A stretch of 64,000 bases of DNA from Entomomonas sp. E2T0 (GCF_025985425.1 NZ_CP094972.1:1612001-1676000); one strand, 5' to 3'; shown: positions 8,706 to 18,122, numbered from the stretch's first letter. The notes: generated by a model not told the origin, from the letters alone. Program-made: numbers and translations.

Positions 8706-9428
8706 ATGAAAAATAATCTATTTTTTAAACAATGGCTAAATTTCTGTGCATTAATACTTATTGTATTGGTATTACAGGGTTGTATTTCTCGTAATGTGCA
8801 AAATTATAATTATAAAAATAATATTATAGAGGGAGCAAAACAAGGTAATGCTGAGCAGCAATTTTTATTAGGTTGGCATTATCAATATGGTTGGATTGTT
8901 CCAAGAGATAATGGACAAGCTGTTTATTGGTATGAGCGTAGTGCTTGGCAGGGTAATCCAAAGGCTGAGTTTCATCTAGCTAGTATGTTTGATAAAGGAA
9001 TAGGTACTGTCCAAAATAAAGCCCGTGCCGTTTATTGGTATCGCAAAGCTGCTGCTCAAAATTATACAGAAGCTCAGATTAATTTAGGTTGGTTCTATTT
9101 ATTAGGTGAAGATATTGATGAAAATAACGAAGAAGCACTTTACTGGTTTAAACGTGCAGCTGACCAAAATAATGGGGAAGCAATGGTGATTTTAGGAAGT
9201 TTATACCGTTATGGAAGGGGAGTTGCAAAAGATGGTCAACAAGCTGTGTATTGGTATGAGTTGGCCACTAAACAGAATAGGGTAGTAGCAATGTTTTTGT
9301 TGGGTGATATATATGAAAAAGGGGATATAGTAAATAAAAATACCGCATTAGCTAAAGAATGGTTTCAAAAAGCAGCAAACTTAGGTTATCAGCCAGCTAA
9401 GGATAGATTAATGAATTTATTGAAATAA
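8706..9428 (+). CDS. Sel1-repeat (SLR/TPR-like) lipoprotein
   Basis: About 240 residues. A signal sequence ends in LQGC, so Cys26 is a probable lipid anchor. Five tandem Sel1-like repeats of about 36 residues follow, each with the pattern A..LG..Y..G....D...AVYWY..AA.QG. Such repeats form solenoids that bind proteins; in bacteria Sel1 proteins often act in envelope or signalling complexes. The ATG at 8706 is preferred to the upstream in-frame GTG at 8688 because it gives a clean signal peptide. Neither start has a strong ribosome site. The palindrome TACACT-TTGC-AGTGTA near 8637-8652, between this gene and metG, might be a shared operator. The partner is unknown. Confidence 0.85.
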   Translation: MKNNLFFKQWLNFCALILIVLVLQGCISRNVQNYNYKNNIIEGAKQGNAEQQFLLGWHYQYGWIVPRDNGQAVYWYERSAWQGNPKAEFHLASMFDKGIGTVQNKARAVYWYRKAAAQNYTEAQINLGWFYLLGEDIDENNEEALYWFKRAADQNNGEAMVILGSLYRYGRGVAKDGQQAVYWYELATKQNRVVAMFLLGDIYEKGDIVNKNTALAKEWFQKAANLGYQPAKDRLMNLLK

Positions 9429-9544
9429 TTATCATATTAGCTATATTTTTGCAATAAGACTTAAATCTTAATATATTTAATACAAATTTTTATTTGATTG
9501 ATTATAATAGAAAAAGCCTTAAATGTTGTTAATGGAATAATAGT

Positions 9545-12238
9545 ATGTTTGCAAAATGTTTTACAGGGAGGTTGCTATTAAGTGTTTCCCTTATTTTTAT
9601 CATAAAACCTATCTTTGCTTTAGACCCAAATTACCAAAATCCAACAGGTTCAAATCTCACAGTAGATAATCAGACTATAACATCTATTGTTGATACTTCT
9701 GTTTTAGGAGGTGGAGTTATATTAGGAAACCCTGAAATGGGTAGTTATCTTGGTGATGTAACTTTAACTTTAACAGATAGCACTATTGATTTAAATCAAA
9801 ATAATGTCTCGCATGCAGTTAGAACCGGTAGCTATAGTGCTAATGCAACATTAACCACTAATATTAGTAACTCTACTGTTAAATTAGTGTCTACAGGTGG
9901 ATTTCCCCCAAATACCATAGGAGTATTATCAGAATCACATAGCAGTGGGCAAATCCATCTTCTAAATTTAGAAGATATAAATATAGATGTAATAGGGACT
10001 GTTGCCAATCCATCGATAGGAATACTCGCATATTCAATTAATGGGGCTAATACGATTGATATTCAGCTTGTAGGGACTAATATTATAAAAGCAACAGGTA
10101 ATGCTGATTATGTAACTGCTATTTATGCAGGTCGTGATGGAAGTACTAATATCACGATTCAAGAACAAGACAGTGGTGGTAGTATTATTGCTATATCAAA
10201 TGGTACAGCAACAAGTTATGCTATAAGAGCTGATGAAGGGTCTAGTTCTACCATTATTAATACAAAGTCAGAAATTACTTCTACTTCAGCATCTGGTAGT
10301 GCTTATGGTATTGCGGCAAGCGGTAATGTAGTAGAAATTGAAAACTTAGGTTCAATTACTGCTGATGGTGTAAATAGTTTTGGTATTTATACAACAGCTA
10401 CAGATTCTGCTAGGTTAGATATTAAATCTAATATTTTGGTACAAGGTAGCAGCAATTCAACGGCTATATATAGTCAAACCGGTACAGGCGATAACATTAT
10501 TAATGTTGCAGAGGGTATTCATGTTCATGGAGGAGATGGAGCAGGTGCAACAGTCAATATAGCAAGTACTTCGGGTAATCAAATATTAACTAATGATGGT
10601 GTTATTAGTGCAACCAGTGACCGTGCAATTGTTGGTGGAAGTGCTGGGAGTACTACAATAGATAATAACAATTTGATGACAGGTTATGTCAGTCTTTCGG
10701 GTAATAATGTTATTTTCAATAATAATGGTCGCTTTGATTTACAGAATTTTGGCAGTGGAGCTAAAGCAAATAGTGTTAGTAGTTTTGGAGCAAATGGTGT
10801 CTTTAATAATTCAGGCGTATTAGCTTTATCAAATAAAAATAATACAGGTACTACTACTCAAGCTTCTTTAACAGGCCTTGCTAACTTTAATCATAATGGT
10901 GTGATTGATTTAAGGACAGGCCAAAATAGTTTGGCAGGTAATACGTTAACAATTGGTAATGCAGGAGCAGGTAACTTTGTTTCTAATGGTGGTGCTTTAT
11001 ATTTAAATACTTATATTGCAACTACTGGAGGCATAAGTGACAAGCTTGTTATAGACAATGCAATAACGGGTACTGGTGCAACTAAAGTATTTATTACACC
11101 TACTGCTGGTAGTTCGTATGGTTATTTAACAGGTGATGGTATAGAGGTTATACAGGTTAATGGTAATTCTTCTAATAATGCCTTTGCTCTAGGGCGACCT
11201 GTAGTGAATGGTATTTATCAATATGGTCTTTATCAAGGTGGCTCAGCCAGTGCCTATAGTTGGTATTTAAAAAATATGCCAAATGCTATCAATCCCATTG
11301 TTGGTGCTTATTTGGCTAATCAAGTAGCCGCTACGGAGATGTTTAATCAACAATTAAGAGATCGTTTATTAGCATCATCCACGGCAGCTTCAACAGATAC
11401 CTCACAACTAAATACTTTGTGGTTACGTACTAAGATGACTCATGGCAGCAGGCATAGCGTTCATGACAGTCTTAGTAATAGAGATCGTATGTATATCATG
11501 CAGTTAGGTAGTGATCTAGGTGTATGGCGCTTAAATGAAGGTAATCTGCATGTAGGGATTATGGCTGGTTATGGTGATTATGAAAATACCAGTACCTCAC
11601 GCTCTACACGTATTAAAGCAGACTCTTCTGTTAAAGGCTATAACGTGGGTACTTATGCTAGTTGGTTCCAAAATGATGACTCTGCACTAGGCTTATATGT
11701 GGATACTTGGTCGCAATATGGTTGGTTCCGTAATGAGACCAAAGGCAAAGAAGTTTCAGGCAATAAAAAATATAATAGTAATGTATGGAGTAATTCACTA
11801 GAAATTGGATATGGCTTAGTATTAGGCCAGCAACAGACCACTCAGTGGGTTGCAACACCACAAGTACAGTTAACGTATCATTATTATGATACAGATAATT
11901 TATATGATAGACATAATGAGTTGTGGGTAACAGACAATAAAGGAAGTGGCTTGATGTCGAGGGTGGGGGTACGTTTGCATGCAAGAGATACCCAACGTAA
12001 ACAGGCTATAGAACCATTTATAGAGATGAATTGGATTAATAATACAGCCAAAAATCAGTTAGAGTTTAATGGTACTGAATTGCGAGATGGTATGCCTAAA
12101 AATCGCTTTGAGGCTAAGTTAGGCTTGCAAGGTAATATAACTAATCAATTAAACGTTTCGGCTCAAGTTGGTGGTCAATGGGGACGCAGTAAATTTGATC
12201 AGTATCAGGGGCAACTTAATCTTAATTATCGATTCTAA
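9545..12238 (+). CDS. Autotransporter (type Va) outer-membrane protein
   Basis: This 897-residue protein has a signal peptide (about residues 1-25, ending PIFA), a passenger of some 580 residues and a C-terminal autotransporter beta-domain of about 280 residues. The beta-domain begins near LNTLWLRTKMTHGSRHS and ends with the aromatic signature LNYRF. The passenger is rich in Asn, Thr, Ser and Gly, has almost no cysteine, and shows repeated strand-turn patterns (NNSGVL, NNNGRFDL, NHNGVIDLRTG) typical of a pertactin-like beta-helix. I see no protease or lipase catalytic motif, so an adhesin or surface-shielding role is more likely. It is monocistronic and ends at a strong terminator. Confidence 0.92.
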   Translation: MFAKCFTGRLLLSVSLIFIIKPIFALDPNYQNPTGSNLTVDNQTITSIVDTSVLGGGVILGNPEMGSYLGDVTLTLTDSTIDLNQNNVSHAVRTGSYSANATLTTNISNSTVKLVSTGGFPPNTIGVLSESHSSGQIHLLNLEDINIDVIGTVANPSIGILAYSINGANTIDIQLVGTNIIKATGNADYVTAIYAGRDGSTNITIQEQDSGGSIIAISNGTATSYAIRADEGSSSTIINTKSEITSTSASGSAYGIAASGNVVEIENLGSITADGVNSFGIYTTATDSARLDIKSNILVQGSSNSTAIYSQTGTGDNIINVAEGIHVHGGDGAGATVNIASTSGNQILTNDGVISATSDRAIVGGSAGSTTIDNNNLMTGYVSLSGNNVIFNNNGRFDLQNFGSGAKANSVSSFGANGVFNNSGVLALSNKNNTGTTTQASLTGLANFNHNGVIDLRTGQNSLAGNTLTIGNAGAGNFVSNGGALYLNTYIATTGGISDKLVIDNAITGTGATKVFITPTAGSSYGYLTGDGIEVIQVNGNSSNNAFALGRPVVNGIYQYGLYQGGSASAYSWYLKNMPNAINPIVGAYLANQVAATEMFNQQLRDRLLASSTAASTDTSQLNTLWLRTKMTHGSRHSVHDSLSNRDRMYIMQLGSDLGVWRLNEGNLHVGIMAGYGDYENTSTSRSTRIKADSSVKGYNVGTYASWFQNDDSALGLYVDTWSQYGWFRNETKGKEVSGNKKYNSNVWSNSLEIGYGLVLGQQQTTQWVATPQVQLTYHYYDTDNLYDRHNELWVTDNKGSGLMSRVGVRLHARDTQRKQAIEPFIEMNWINNTAKNQLEFNGTELRDGMPKNRFEAKLGLQGNITNQLNVSAQVGGQWGRSKFDQYQGQLNLNYRF

Positions 12239-12261
12239 AGAGTTATTATTGGTAGATAAAT

Positions 12262-12292
12262 AAAAAAGGTAATCAAATGATTACCTTTTTTT
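12262..12292. terminator. Bidirectional terminator between autotransporter and nagZ
   Basis: AAAAAAGGTAATCA (12262-12275) pairs perfectly with TGATTACCTTTTTT (12278-12291). The A-run and T-run on either side serve both converging genes. Confidence 0.88.
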
Positions 12293-12304
12293 ATAACAGA
12301 TTTT

Positions 12305-13303
12305 TTATACGAGTAGCTGTGCTTGTTGTAAAGTCCGTACAGCTTCTAACCAGTCAGGTTGAGATTTATAGTCAGTGCTAGGTGTTACTTTAGTTTTCAT
12401 CATTGCTAGTTTTTGGCTAGGTAGTATGTTTAGTTTTTGAGTGGAAATTAAAGCCTCTTCTGCCATAGCTCGATTATTACAGACTAAGGCTATATCACAA
12501 CCTGCACCAAAAGCAGCTGCTACACGATTATGAATATCACCTACTGCATGGGCACCAACCATAGATAGGTCATCGCTAAAAATAATCCCTTTAAACTGTA
12601 GTTCTTGGCGTAAAATAGTTTGTATCCAGTATGCAGAAAAACCAGCAGGTTTATTGTCTACTTGGGTATAGATGATATGAGCAGGCATAATGCCTACTAA
12701 TTGTTGAGAGAGTTTTGTAAAAGGAATTAAATCAGTTTTTCTAATTTCATCTAAAGAACGTTCATCTTCTGGAATAACAAAATGAGAATCACCTGTTACC
12801 CAACCATGTCCTGGAAAATGTTTACCTGTGGCTTGCATACCGGCCTTTTGCATACCAGTTATAAAGGCACTAGCTAACTCAGTTACTTTTTCAGGATTAT
12901 TAGCAAAAGCGCGTTTGCCAATAACTTGGTTTCTATCATAGTTAATATCAAGTACAGGAGCAAAGCTAATATCAAGGCCAATAGCCAATACTTCCGTAGC
13001 CATTAACCAACCGCAATAATTAGCTAGCGCTAGTGCATTAGGATGTTCAATAAAGCTTCCCATAGCAGGGAGTTTTAGCATATTTTGACGTAACCGTTGT
13101 ACACGACCACCTTCTTGATCAATAGCTAAAATTAAATCAGGGCGAATAGCTCGAATAGAAGCACATAGCTCTCTTACTTGTTTAGGGTCTTCTGTATTAC
13201 GAGTAAATAATATTAAGCCACCAATTTCAGGGTGTTTTAGAAATTGACGGTCTTCAGCAGTCAACCAAAGACCTTCAATATCAACCATTAATGAGCCTTG
13301 CAT
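12305..13303 (-). CDS. nagZ: Beta-N-acetylhexosaminidase (cell-wall recycling)
   Basis: A cytoplasmic family 3 glycoside hydrolase that removes GlcNAc from GlcNAc-anhydromuropeptides during peptidoglycan recycling. In relatives its product feeds AmpR-controlled beta-lactamase induction. The 332 residues include IDQEGGRVQRLR, the family signature KHFPGHG at 161-167 (with the catalytic His on the flexible loop) and the nucleophile segment FSDDLSM. Length and start (MQGSLMVDIEG) match Pseudomonas NagZ. It lies 8 bases after the L,D-transpeptidase gene, in the psrA-ldt-nagZ operon order known from Pseudomonas. Confidence 0.95.
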   Translation of the reverse strand: MQGSLMVDIEGLWLTAEDRQFLKHPEIGGLILFTRNTEDPKQVRELCASIRAIRPDLILAIDQEGGRVQRLRQNMLKLPAMGSFIEHPNALALANYCGWLMATEVLAIGLDISFAPVLDINYDRNQVIGKRAFANNPEKVTELASAFITGMQKAGMQATGKHFPGHGWVTGDSHFVIPEDERSLDEIRKTDLIPFTKLSQQLVGIMPAHIIYTQVDNKPAGFSAYWIQTILRQELQFKGIIFSDDLSMVGAHAVGDIHNRVAAAFGAGCDIALVCNNRAMAEEALISTQKLNILPSQKLAMMKTKVTPSTDYKSQPDWLEAVRTLQQAQLLV

Positions 13304-13311
13304 AAGATGCC

Positions 13312-13809
13312 TTATTCTGTATAGGGTTGTTCACTGATTTCTACAGGACAGTGAATTGGTATTAATTCAAAGAGTTTAATTATATCAGTATTGCGTAACC
13401 TAATGCATCCATGAGAGAGAGGGATGCCCATCGGCTCTATGTCAGGTGTGCCATGCAAATAGATGTAACGACGAAAGGTGTCAACATTACCTAGTCGATT
13501 AAAACCTAATTCACAACCACTAAGCCATAGTATACGAGTTAATATCCAATCTCTATTCGGGTGTTGTTGAGCTAATTCAGATGACCAAATCTCACCTGTC
13601 CAACGTCTTCCACTGAGTACGGCATTAATAGGTAAATTAGCCCCAATTTTAGCTCTTATAAAGTGTTTGCCAAGCGGTGTGCAATTACTGTTTTGTAACT
13701 GTCCAGCTCCTTTTAAAGCAGTAGAGACTGGTATGGTTAACGTTAACTTCCCTTGTCTAAAGCCATAAAGCTTCTGATCAGCAATGGAAACAATAAGTTG
13801 ATCTAACAT
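13312..13809 (-). CDS. L,D-transpeptidase (YkuD domain)
   Basis: A 165-residue protein made of a single YkuD catalytic domain. The active-site region reads HGTPDIEPMGIPLSHGCIRL, with the nucleophilic Cys in SHGCIR and the partner His upstream. These enzymes form 3-3 peptidoglycan cross-links or attach proteins to the wall. The N-terminus (MLDQLIVSIADQKLYGF) is not a signal peptide, so export is not explained by the sequence; Pseudomonas copies beside nagZ look the same. It sits 5 bases downstream of psrA and 8 bases upstream of nagZ, so the three are probably co-transcribed. Confidence 0.88.
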   Translation of the reverse strand: MLDQLIVSIADQKLYGFRQGKLTLTIPVSTALKGAGQLQNSNCTPLGKHFIRAKIGANLPINAVLSGRRWTGEIWSSELAQQHPNRDWILTRILWLSGCELGFNRLGNVDTFRRYIYLHGTPDIEPMGIPLSHGCIRLRNTDIIKLFELIPIHCPVEISEQPYTE

Positions 13810-13814
13810 TAGAT

Positions 13815-14510
13815 TTATTTTAGTTTAGAAATATCGTATTTTGCATTCACTAGCGTTTGATCTTTTAATGCTGGTGCAGCTAATAACCCAGCTGTAATAT
13901 AAGGAGTCATTAACTGAATAACTTGTGATGTTTTAATTGAGGTTTTAAATTCCTTTTTCATTAACGTTCTAAAATATTCCAAACTCGCTATATTAAGTAA
14001 GATGGTACCTAAGCCAAAATGTAATCGCCAAAACCATTCTACTTCTGAAATATTATCATCATGAGCCGCTTTTCTCAGCAGTAATCCATAACGATAGAAT
14101 ACAATACCAAAATCATTACTCATATATTCATGCAAAAATAATTGTTTTTGTAGTAATGCATTGCTTAATAAGCGCATAAAGGTAACCACACCTTTTGGGC
14201 TATGTGATTTGACGGACACAATTAATTCCATAAAGATGGCTAACAGCTCTTCAGTTGAAGGCGTAGCATTTTGTGCTGACTCATAGTAATCTAGTTTCTT
14301 TTCAAGCTCAGAACAAAACTGTGTTAAATATCTCGAAAAAATGGCTTTAATTAAACCTTCTTTTGAACCAAAGTGATAATTGACTGCAGCTAGATTAACT
14401 TCAGCCTCAGCAGTGATGGTGCGTAAAGATGTTTCTGTGAAACCTTTTTCTGCAAATAATTGTTCGGCAGCATTATAAATACGTTCTATGGTTTTATCAG
14501 ATGCTTTCAT
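13815..14510 (-). CDS. psrA: TetR-family regulator PsrA
   Basis: A 231-residue TetR-type repressor. The N-terminal helix-turn-helix is clear (AEQLFAEKGFTETSLRTITAEAEVNLAAVNYHFGSKEGLI) and the rest is the ligand-binding domain. It closely resembles Pseudomonas PsrA, a sensor of long-chain fatty acids that controls beta-oxidation genes and rpoS. In Pseudomonas psrA adjoins lexA; here it faces etfBA across 273 bases, which suits control of fatty-acid electron transfer. I found no exact GAAAC-N4-GTTTC PsrA box in that gap, but two other palindromes are there. Confidence 0.85.
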   Translation of the reverse strand: MKASDKTIERIYNAAEQLFAEKGFTETSLRTITAEAEVNLAAVNYHFGSKEGLIKAIFSRYLTQFCSELEKKLDYYESAQNATPSTEELLAIFMELIVSVKSHSPKGVVTFMRLLSNALLQKQLFLHEYMSNDFGIVFYRYGLLLRKAAHDDNISEVEWFWRLHFGLGTILLNIASLEYFRTLMKKEFKTSIKTSQVIQLMTPYITAGLLAAPALKDQTLVNAKYDISKLK

Positions 14511-14613
14511 TGTGGCTTTCCAATATATTAAGGCAATATGTAATTATAATATGTAATGATTTTTAAACATTAACATAATAGTTAAAAAATGCTTAAAAGT
14601 CATTTAAAGAGCT

Positions 14614-14648
14614 GTTACTTTATATAATGGACTGTTAAATAAAGTAAC
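14614..14648. promoter_or_regulatory. 10-bp inverted repeat between psrA and etfB
   Basis: GTTACTTTAT (14614-14623) is perfectly reverse-complementary to ATAAAGTAAC (14639-14648) with a 15-base spacer. It lies about midway between the divergent psrA and etfB genes and could be an operator or a hairpin in a leader. The bound protein is unknown. Confidence 0.4.
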
Positions 14649-14695
14649 TGAGTTTGGTCAATTAACTAGAACAATTAACCTATTCGCGTTAAACT

Positions 14696-14719
14696 AACTG
14701 CATCCCATGCGGTTATAAT
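14696..14719 (+). promoter_or_regulatory. Candidate etfBA promoter with overlapping operator
   Basis: The near-palindrome AACTGCAT-CCC-ATGCGGTT (14696-14714, one mismatch) abuts a perfect -10-like hexamer TATAAT (14714-14719), 65 bases before the etfB start. A repressor bound there would block the promoter. The -35 is poor. PsrA is the obvious candidate regulator by position, but the motif does not match its published box. Confidence 0.4.
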
Positions 14720-14783
14720 TTTTATAATATATGTCTATAGTTAGGCTATTTTTCACCCACAGAAGAAGAGAAAGAGGACACCC

Positions 14784-15533
14784 ATGAAGGTTCTTGTAGC
14801 AGTTAAACGAGTGGTTGACTACAACGTAAAAGTCCGTGTTAAAGCAGACAATACGGGAGTTGACCTAGCTAATGTCAAAATGTCAATGAACCCCTTTTGC
14901 GAAATTGCGGTAGAAGAAGCAATTCGCTTAAAAGAAAAAGGCATAGCCACCGAAGTAGTTGCCGTATCAGTAGGCCCAGTAGCGGCACAAGAACAACTTC
15001 GTACCGCCTTAGCATTAGGCGTTGATCGCGCTATCCTCGTAGAAGCCGAAGACAACCTAAGCTCCCTCAACGTAGCCAAAGTACTAAAAGCAGTAGTCGA
15101 CAAAGAACAACCACAACTCATTATCCTAGGTAAACAAGCCATCGATACCGACAACAACCAAACAGGCCAAATGTTAGCCGCCCTAGGTAATTACTCACAA
15201 GGTACCTTTGCCTCCAAACTAGAAGTAGCGGGCGACAAAATCAACCTTACTCGCGAAATTGATGGTGGACTACAAACCGTAGCACTAACCCTACCAGCCG
15301 TAGTAACAACCGACCTACGTCTTAACGAACCACGCTATGCTTCACTCCCTAACATCATGAAAGCCAAGAAAAAGCCATTAGAAACTACCAACCCTGCTGA
15401 CCTAGGCATTACCGTCAACAACACCGTAACCACCCTAAAAGTAGAAGCCCCTGCTGCCCGTAAAGCAGGTATCAAAGTAAGTTCAGTAGCAGAACTCGTA
15501 GACAAACTAAAGAACGAAGCGAAGGTGATCTAA
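14784..15533 (+). CDS. etfB: Electron transfer flavoprotein subunit beta
   Basis: This 249-residue AMP-binding subunit of the ETF heterodimer takes electrons from acyl-CoA dehydrogenases and passes them through EtfA to ETF-ubiquinone oxidoreductase. It opens [20 protein letters not shown] and has the family segments [18 protein letters not shown] and [18 protein letters not shown] strong ribosome site (GAAAGAGGA) precedes it. Its TAA overlaps the etfA ATG (TAATG). From about codon 15 onward codon use differs sharply from neighbouring genes: Leu is often CTA/CTC, Asp GAC, Asn AAC, Ala GCC, whereas the neighbours favour TTA, GAT and AAT. Confidence 0.96.
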   Translation: MKVLVAVKRVVDYNVKVRVKADNTGVDLANVKMSMNPFCEIAVEEAIRLKEKGIATEVVAVSVGPVAAQEQLRTALALGVDRAILVEAEDNLSSLNVAKVLKAVVDKEQPQLIILGKQAIDTDNNQTGQMLAALGNYSQGTFASKLEVAGDKINLTREIDGGLQTVALTLPAVVTTDLRLNEPRYASLPNIMKAKKKPLETTNPADLGITVNNTVTTLKVEAPAARKAGIKVSSVAELVDKLKNEAKVI

Positions 15534-16462
15534 TGACAATCCTTGTTATAGCAGAACACAACAACACAACATTAAATACCGCCACCCTCAACACCGTAGC
15601 GGCAGCCCAAGCAATTGGTGGAGACATCCACATCCTCGTCGCAGGCCAACATGCCCAAACAGTAGCTGACGCGGCGGCAAAAGTACCAGGCATAAGCAAA
15701 GTCTTACTAGCAGACAATGCAGCCTATGCCCACATGCTACCTGAAAACGTAGCCAAACTTATTCTAGGCCTAGCCAACAACTACAGCCACATCCTAGCGC
15801 CAGCCACAACCGATGGTAAAAACTACCTACCACGCGTAGCAGCCCTACTCGATGTAGACCAAATCTCAGAAATCATCGCCGTACAAAGCCCAGACACCTT
15901 CAAACGCCCCATCTACGCAGGCAATGCTATTGCCACCGTACAAACAAGCGCCAACATCAAAGTCATCACTGTGCGTACCACAGGTTTTGATGCAGTAGCG
16001 GCTGAAGGTGGTAATGCGACCATTGAAGCGATTAGCGAAGCAACCGACGCAGGCGTATCCAGCTTTATCAACGAAGAACTAGCCAAATCAGACCGTCCAG
16101 AACTAACCGCAGCCAAAGTAATTGTATCAGGTGGTCGTGGCCTACAAAATGGCGACAACTTCCAACTACTTTACGCCCTAGCAGACAAACTAGGCGCAGC
16201 GGTAGGTGCATCACGAGCAGCGGTAGATGCTGGCTATGTACCTAACGACCTCCAAGTAGGCCAGACAGGTAAAATCGTAGCTCCAGAACTCTACATAGCG
16301 GTAGGTATTTCAGGCGCTATCCAACATCTAGCGGGCATGAAAGACTCCAAAGTTATTGTAGCGATCAACAAAGACGAAGAAGCCCCTATCTTCCAAGTAG
16401 CGGATTATGGTTTAGTGGGTGACTTATTTGAGTTAGTGCCTGAACTTACTAAAGCGCTATAG
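15533..16462 (+). CDS. etfA: Electron transfer flavoprotein subunit alpha
   Basis: This 309-residue FAD-binding subunit completes the ETF heterodimer. The C-terminal FAD domain is clear: [20 protein letters not shown], then [27 protein letters not shown] and [20 protein letters not shown]. It is translationally coupled to etfB (one-base overlap) and ends at a terminator. The C- and A-ending codon style of etfB continues through most of this gene and fades back to the AT-rich local style in the last 25 or so codons. That pattern suggests strong expression-linked codon selection or recombination of the gene interior. Confidence 0.96.
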   Translation: MTILVIAEHNNTTLNTATLNTVAAAQAIGGDIHILVAGQHAQTVADAAAKVPGISKVLLADNAAYAHMLPENVAKLILGLANNYSHILAPATTDGKNYLPRVAALLDVDQISEIIAVQSPDTFKRPIYAGNAIATVQTSANIKVITVRTTGFDAVAAEGGNATIEAISEATDAGVSSFINEELAKSDRPELTAAKVIVSGGRGLQNGDNFQLLYALADKLGAAVGASRAAVDAGYVPNDLQVGQTGKIVAPELYIAVGISGAIQHLAGMKDSKVIVAINKDEEAPIFQVADYGLVGDLFELVPELTKAL

Positions 16463-16489
16463 GCAACATTAAAGATTAGTGTTATAAAT

Positions 16490-16522
16490 AACCCTATTCA
16501 TCTTATGTGAATAGGGTTTTTT
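16490..16522 (+). terminator. Rho-independent terminator of etfBA
   Basis: AACCCTATTCA (16490-16500) pairs with TGAATAGGGTT (16508-16518) and runs into TTTTTT (16517-16522). Confidence 0.88.
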
Positions 16523-16546
16523 GTTTATATAGTTAATAATATTTTT

Positions 16547-16804
16547 ATGGAATGTCGTTTGGGTTGTGGGGCTTGTTGTATTGCTCCGTCTATTTCTTCT
16601 TCTATTCCAGGAATGCCTAATGGTAAACCTGCAGGTATTCGCTGTGTACAACTTAATGAGCAAAATCTTTGTCAATTATTCGGTAGTTCAGAACGTCCCT
16701 TAGTATGTTCAGCTTTCCAAGCAGAACATACTATTTGTGGCGATAATAGTGAACAGGCAATGCAGATAATTACAGAGTGGGAACTAATAACTAAAGTATC
16801 TTAA
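16547..16804 (+). CDS. YkgJ-family cysteine-cluster protein
   Basis: A small (85-residue) protein of the YkgJ/UPF0153 group, predicted to chelate zinc or iron through conserved cysteines. The N-terminal cluster is CRLGCGACC; further cysteines occur in GIRCVQ, QNLCQLF, PLVCSAF and TICGD. The middle reads PNGKPAGIRCVQL, typical of the short gammaproteobacterial version. The ribosome site is weak and the gene starts only 24 bases after the etfBA terminator. The downstream MFS gene follows after 13 bases, so the two may be co-transcribed. The biochemical role of the family is not established. Confidence 0.85.
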   Translation: MECRLGCGACCIAPSISSSIPGMPNGKPAGIRCVQLNEQNLCQLFGSSERPLVCSAFQAEHTICGDNSEQAMQIITEWELITKVS

Positions 16805-16817
16805 ATAGGTAAGGTTA

Positions 16818-18122
16818 ATGTCACAGAAGCATTTATCAACACGTTTGTATAACTATTTGAGTGGCAATAAACAAGATCAAAAAGAAACAAGTCAAACCAA
16901 AAATGAAGAGGTATTGCAGCGCAATTTCTTTAGCCATTTGTGGATTTCTTTAGGGAATAAATTAGCTGATTCCTTAATTAGCCCCCGCCTTATTTTACCT
17001 TGGCTATTAAGTGCTATGCATGCGCCATTATGGGTAGTGAGTTTATTAGTACCTATTCGTGAGGCAGGTGCTTTATTACCGCAATTAATTGTCGCTAGTA
17101 TTTTACGGGTTAAAAAAATTCGTAAATGGGTATGGTTTAATGCTTGTTTGGTATTAACTTTATGTGGTGTGGCGTTAATAATACTGGCCATTACTGGAGA
17201 GGGTTTCTGGGGGTCTGTATTAGTATTGGTAACATTAACTATTCTTTCTTTAGCAAGAGGTGTTACCTCAATTACTAGTAAAGATGTAATGGCTAAAACC
17301 ATTGATAAAGAAAGCCGCGGCCATTTAATGGGGTGGAGTACCAGTATTGCAGGGGGGATTACGCTACTTGCAGGCGTGATATTAGTATTACTCACTGATC
17401 AACCCGGTAGGCCAATAGTAGCTGGGTTATTGCTATTAGCTACTTTAGGTTGGGCTGTTGATATTATCTTTTGCGCTCGTTTAATTGAACCTGAAAGTGA
17501 AATAGAACAAGAATTAAAAGAAAAAAGTAGTTTAGTGAGAGCTTGGGAATTATTGAAAACAGATAAGCAGTTTTTACATTTTAATATTAGCCGTTCATTA
17601 CTGCTTTCTAGTGCTTTGGCCTTACCCTATATTGCTATTTTGGGTAGAAAACATAGCGGTGCAAATTTGGGTAGTTTAGGTATTCTAGTATTAATCTCGG
17701 GCATAGCCACTATGGTTGCTAGTCCTTTTTGGGGTAAATATGCTGATCATTCTAGCCGTAATGTTATGCGAGATAGTGGATTAGTGGTAGCTGTTATTTG
17801 TTTTGCTATTACTCTATTTGGTTATTTGCCTGAAAGTATTAGTAGTACAGTCTGGCCGTATGCATTTGCTTATGGCTTTGTTGTGATTGGTGAAACAGGG
17901 ATTGGTATAGGTCGTAAAACCTATATTGTCAATATGGGGGATGGAGAAAGCAGGGCACTTTATATTGCGTTATCTAATACCATTACAGGGATTTTAGTGT
18001 TGATATTAGGTTCAATACTCGCAGCATTAAGTTCATGGGCAAGTCTTGATGTGGTATTAATTACCTTAGCGGTAGGCTGTATAATTGGTGCTTGGTCTGC
18101 ACAAAAATTAGAAAATATTTAA
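16818..18122 (+). CDS. MFS transporter, substrate unknown
   Basis: A 434-residue major facilitator protein. A hydrophilic N-terminal tail of about 45 residues (MSQKHLSTRLYNYLSGNKQD and beyond) precedes some 11-12 predicted membrane helices. The loop KDVMAKTIDKESRGHLMGW lies between helices of the first half, and GKYADHSSRNVMRDSG is the MFS-type cytoplasmic loop of the second half. No substrate signature is visible. It follows the YkgJ-type gene closely, which may hint at a metal or stress link, but this is only positional. Confidence 0.85.
   Translation: MSQKHLSTRLYNYLSGNKQDQKETSQTKNEEVLQRNFFSHLWISLGNKLADSLISPRLILPWLLSAMHAPLWVVSLLVPIREAGALLPQLIVASILRVKKIRKWVWFNACLVLTLCGVALIILAITGEGFWGSVLVLVTLTILSLARGVTSITSKDVMAKTIDKESRGHLMGWSTSIAGGITLLAGVILVLLTDQPGRPIVAGLLLLATLGWAVDIIFCARLIEPESEIEQELKEKSSLVRAWELLKTDKQFLHFNISRSLLLSSALALPYIAILGRKHSGANLGSLGILVLISGIATMVASPFWGKYADHSSRNVMRDSGLVVAVICFAITLFGYLPESISSTVWPYAFAYGFVVIGETGIGIGRKTYIVNMGDGESRALYIALSNTITGILVLILGSILAALSSWASLDVVLITLAVGCIIGAWSAQKLENI

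Noticed and set aside
11653-11984. Leftward frames inside the autotransporter
   Set aside because: Antisense shadows within the conserved beta-domain.
14511-14783. PsrA box GAAAC-N4-GTTTC
   Set aside because: Searched by eye; no exact match found, so PsrA binding is left as an inference.
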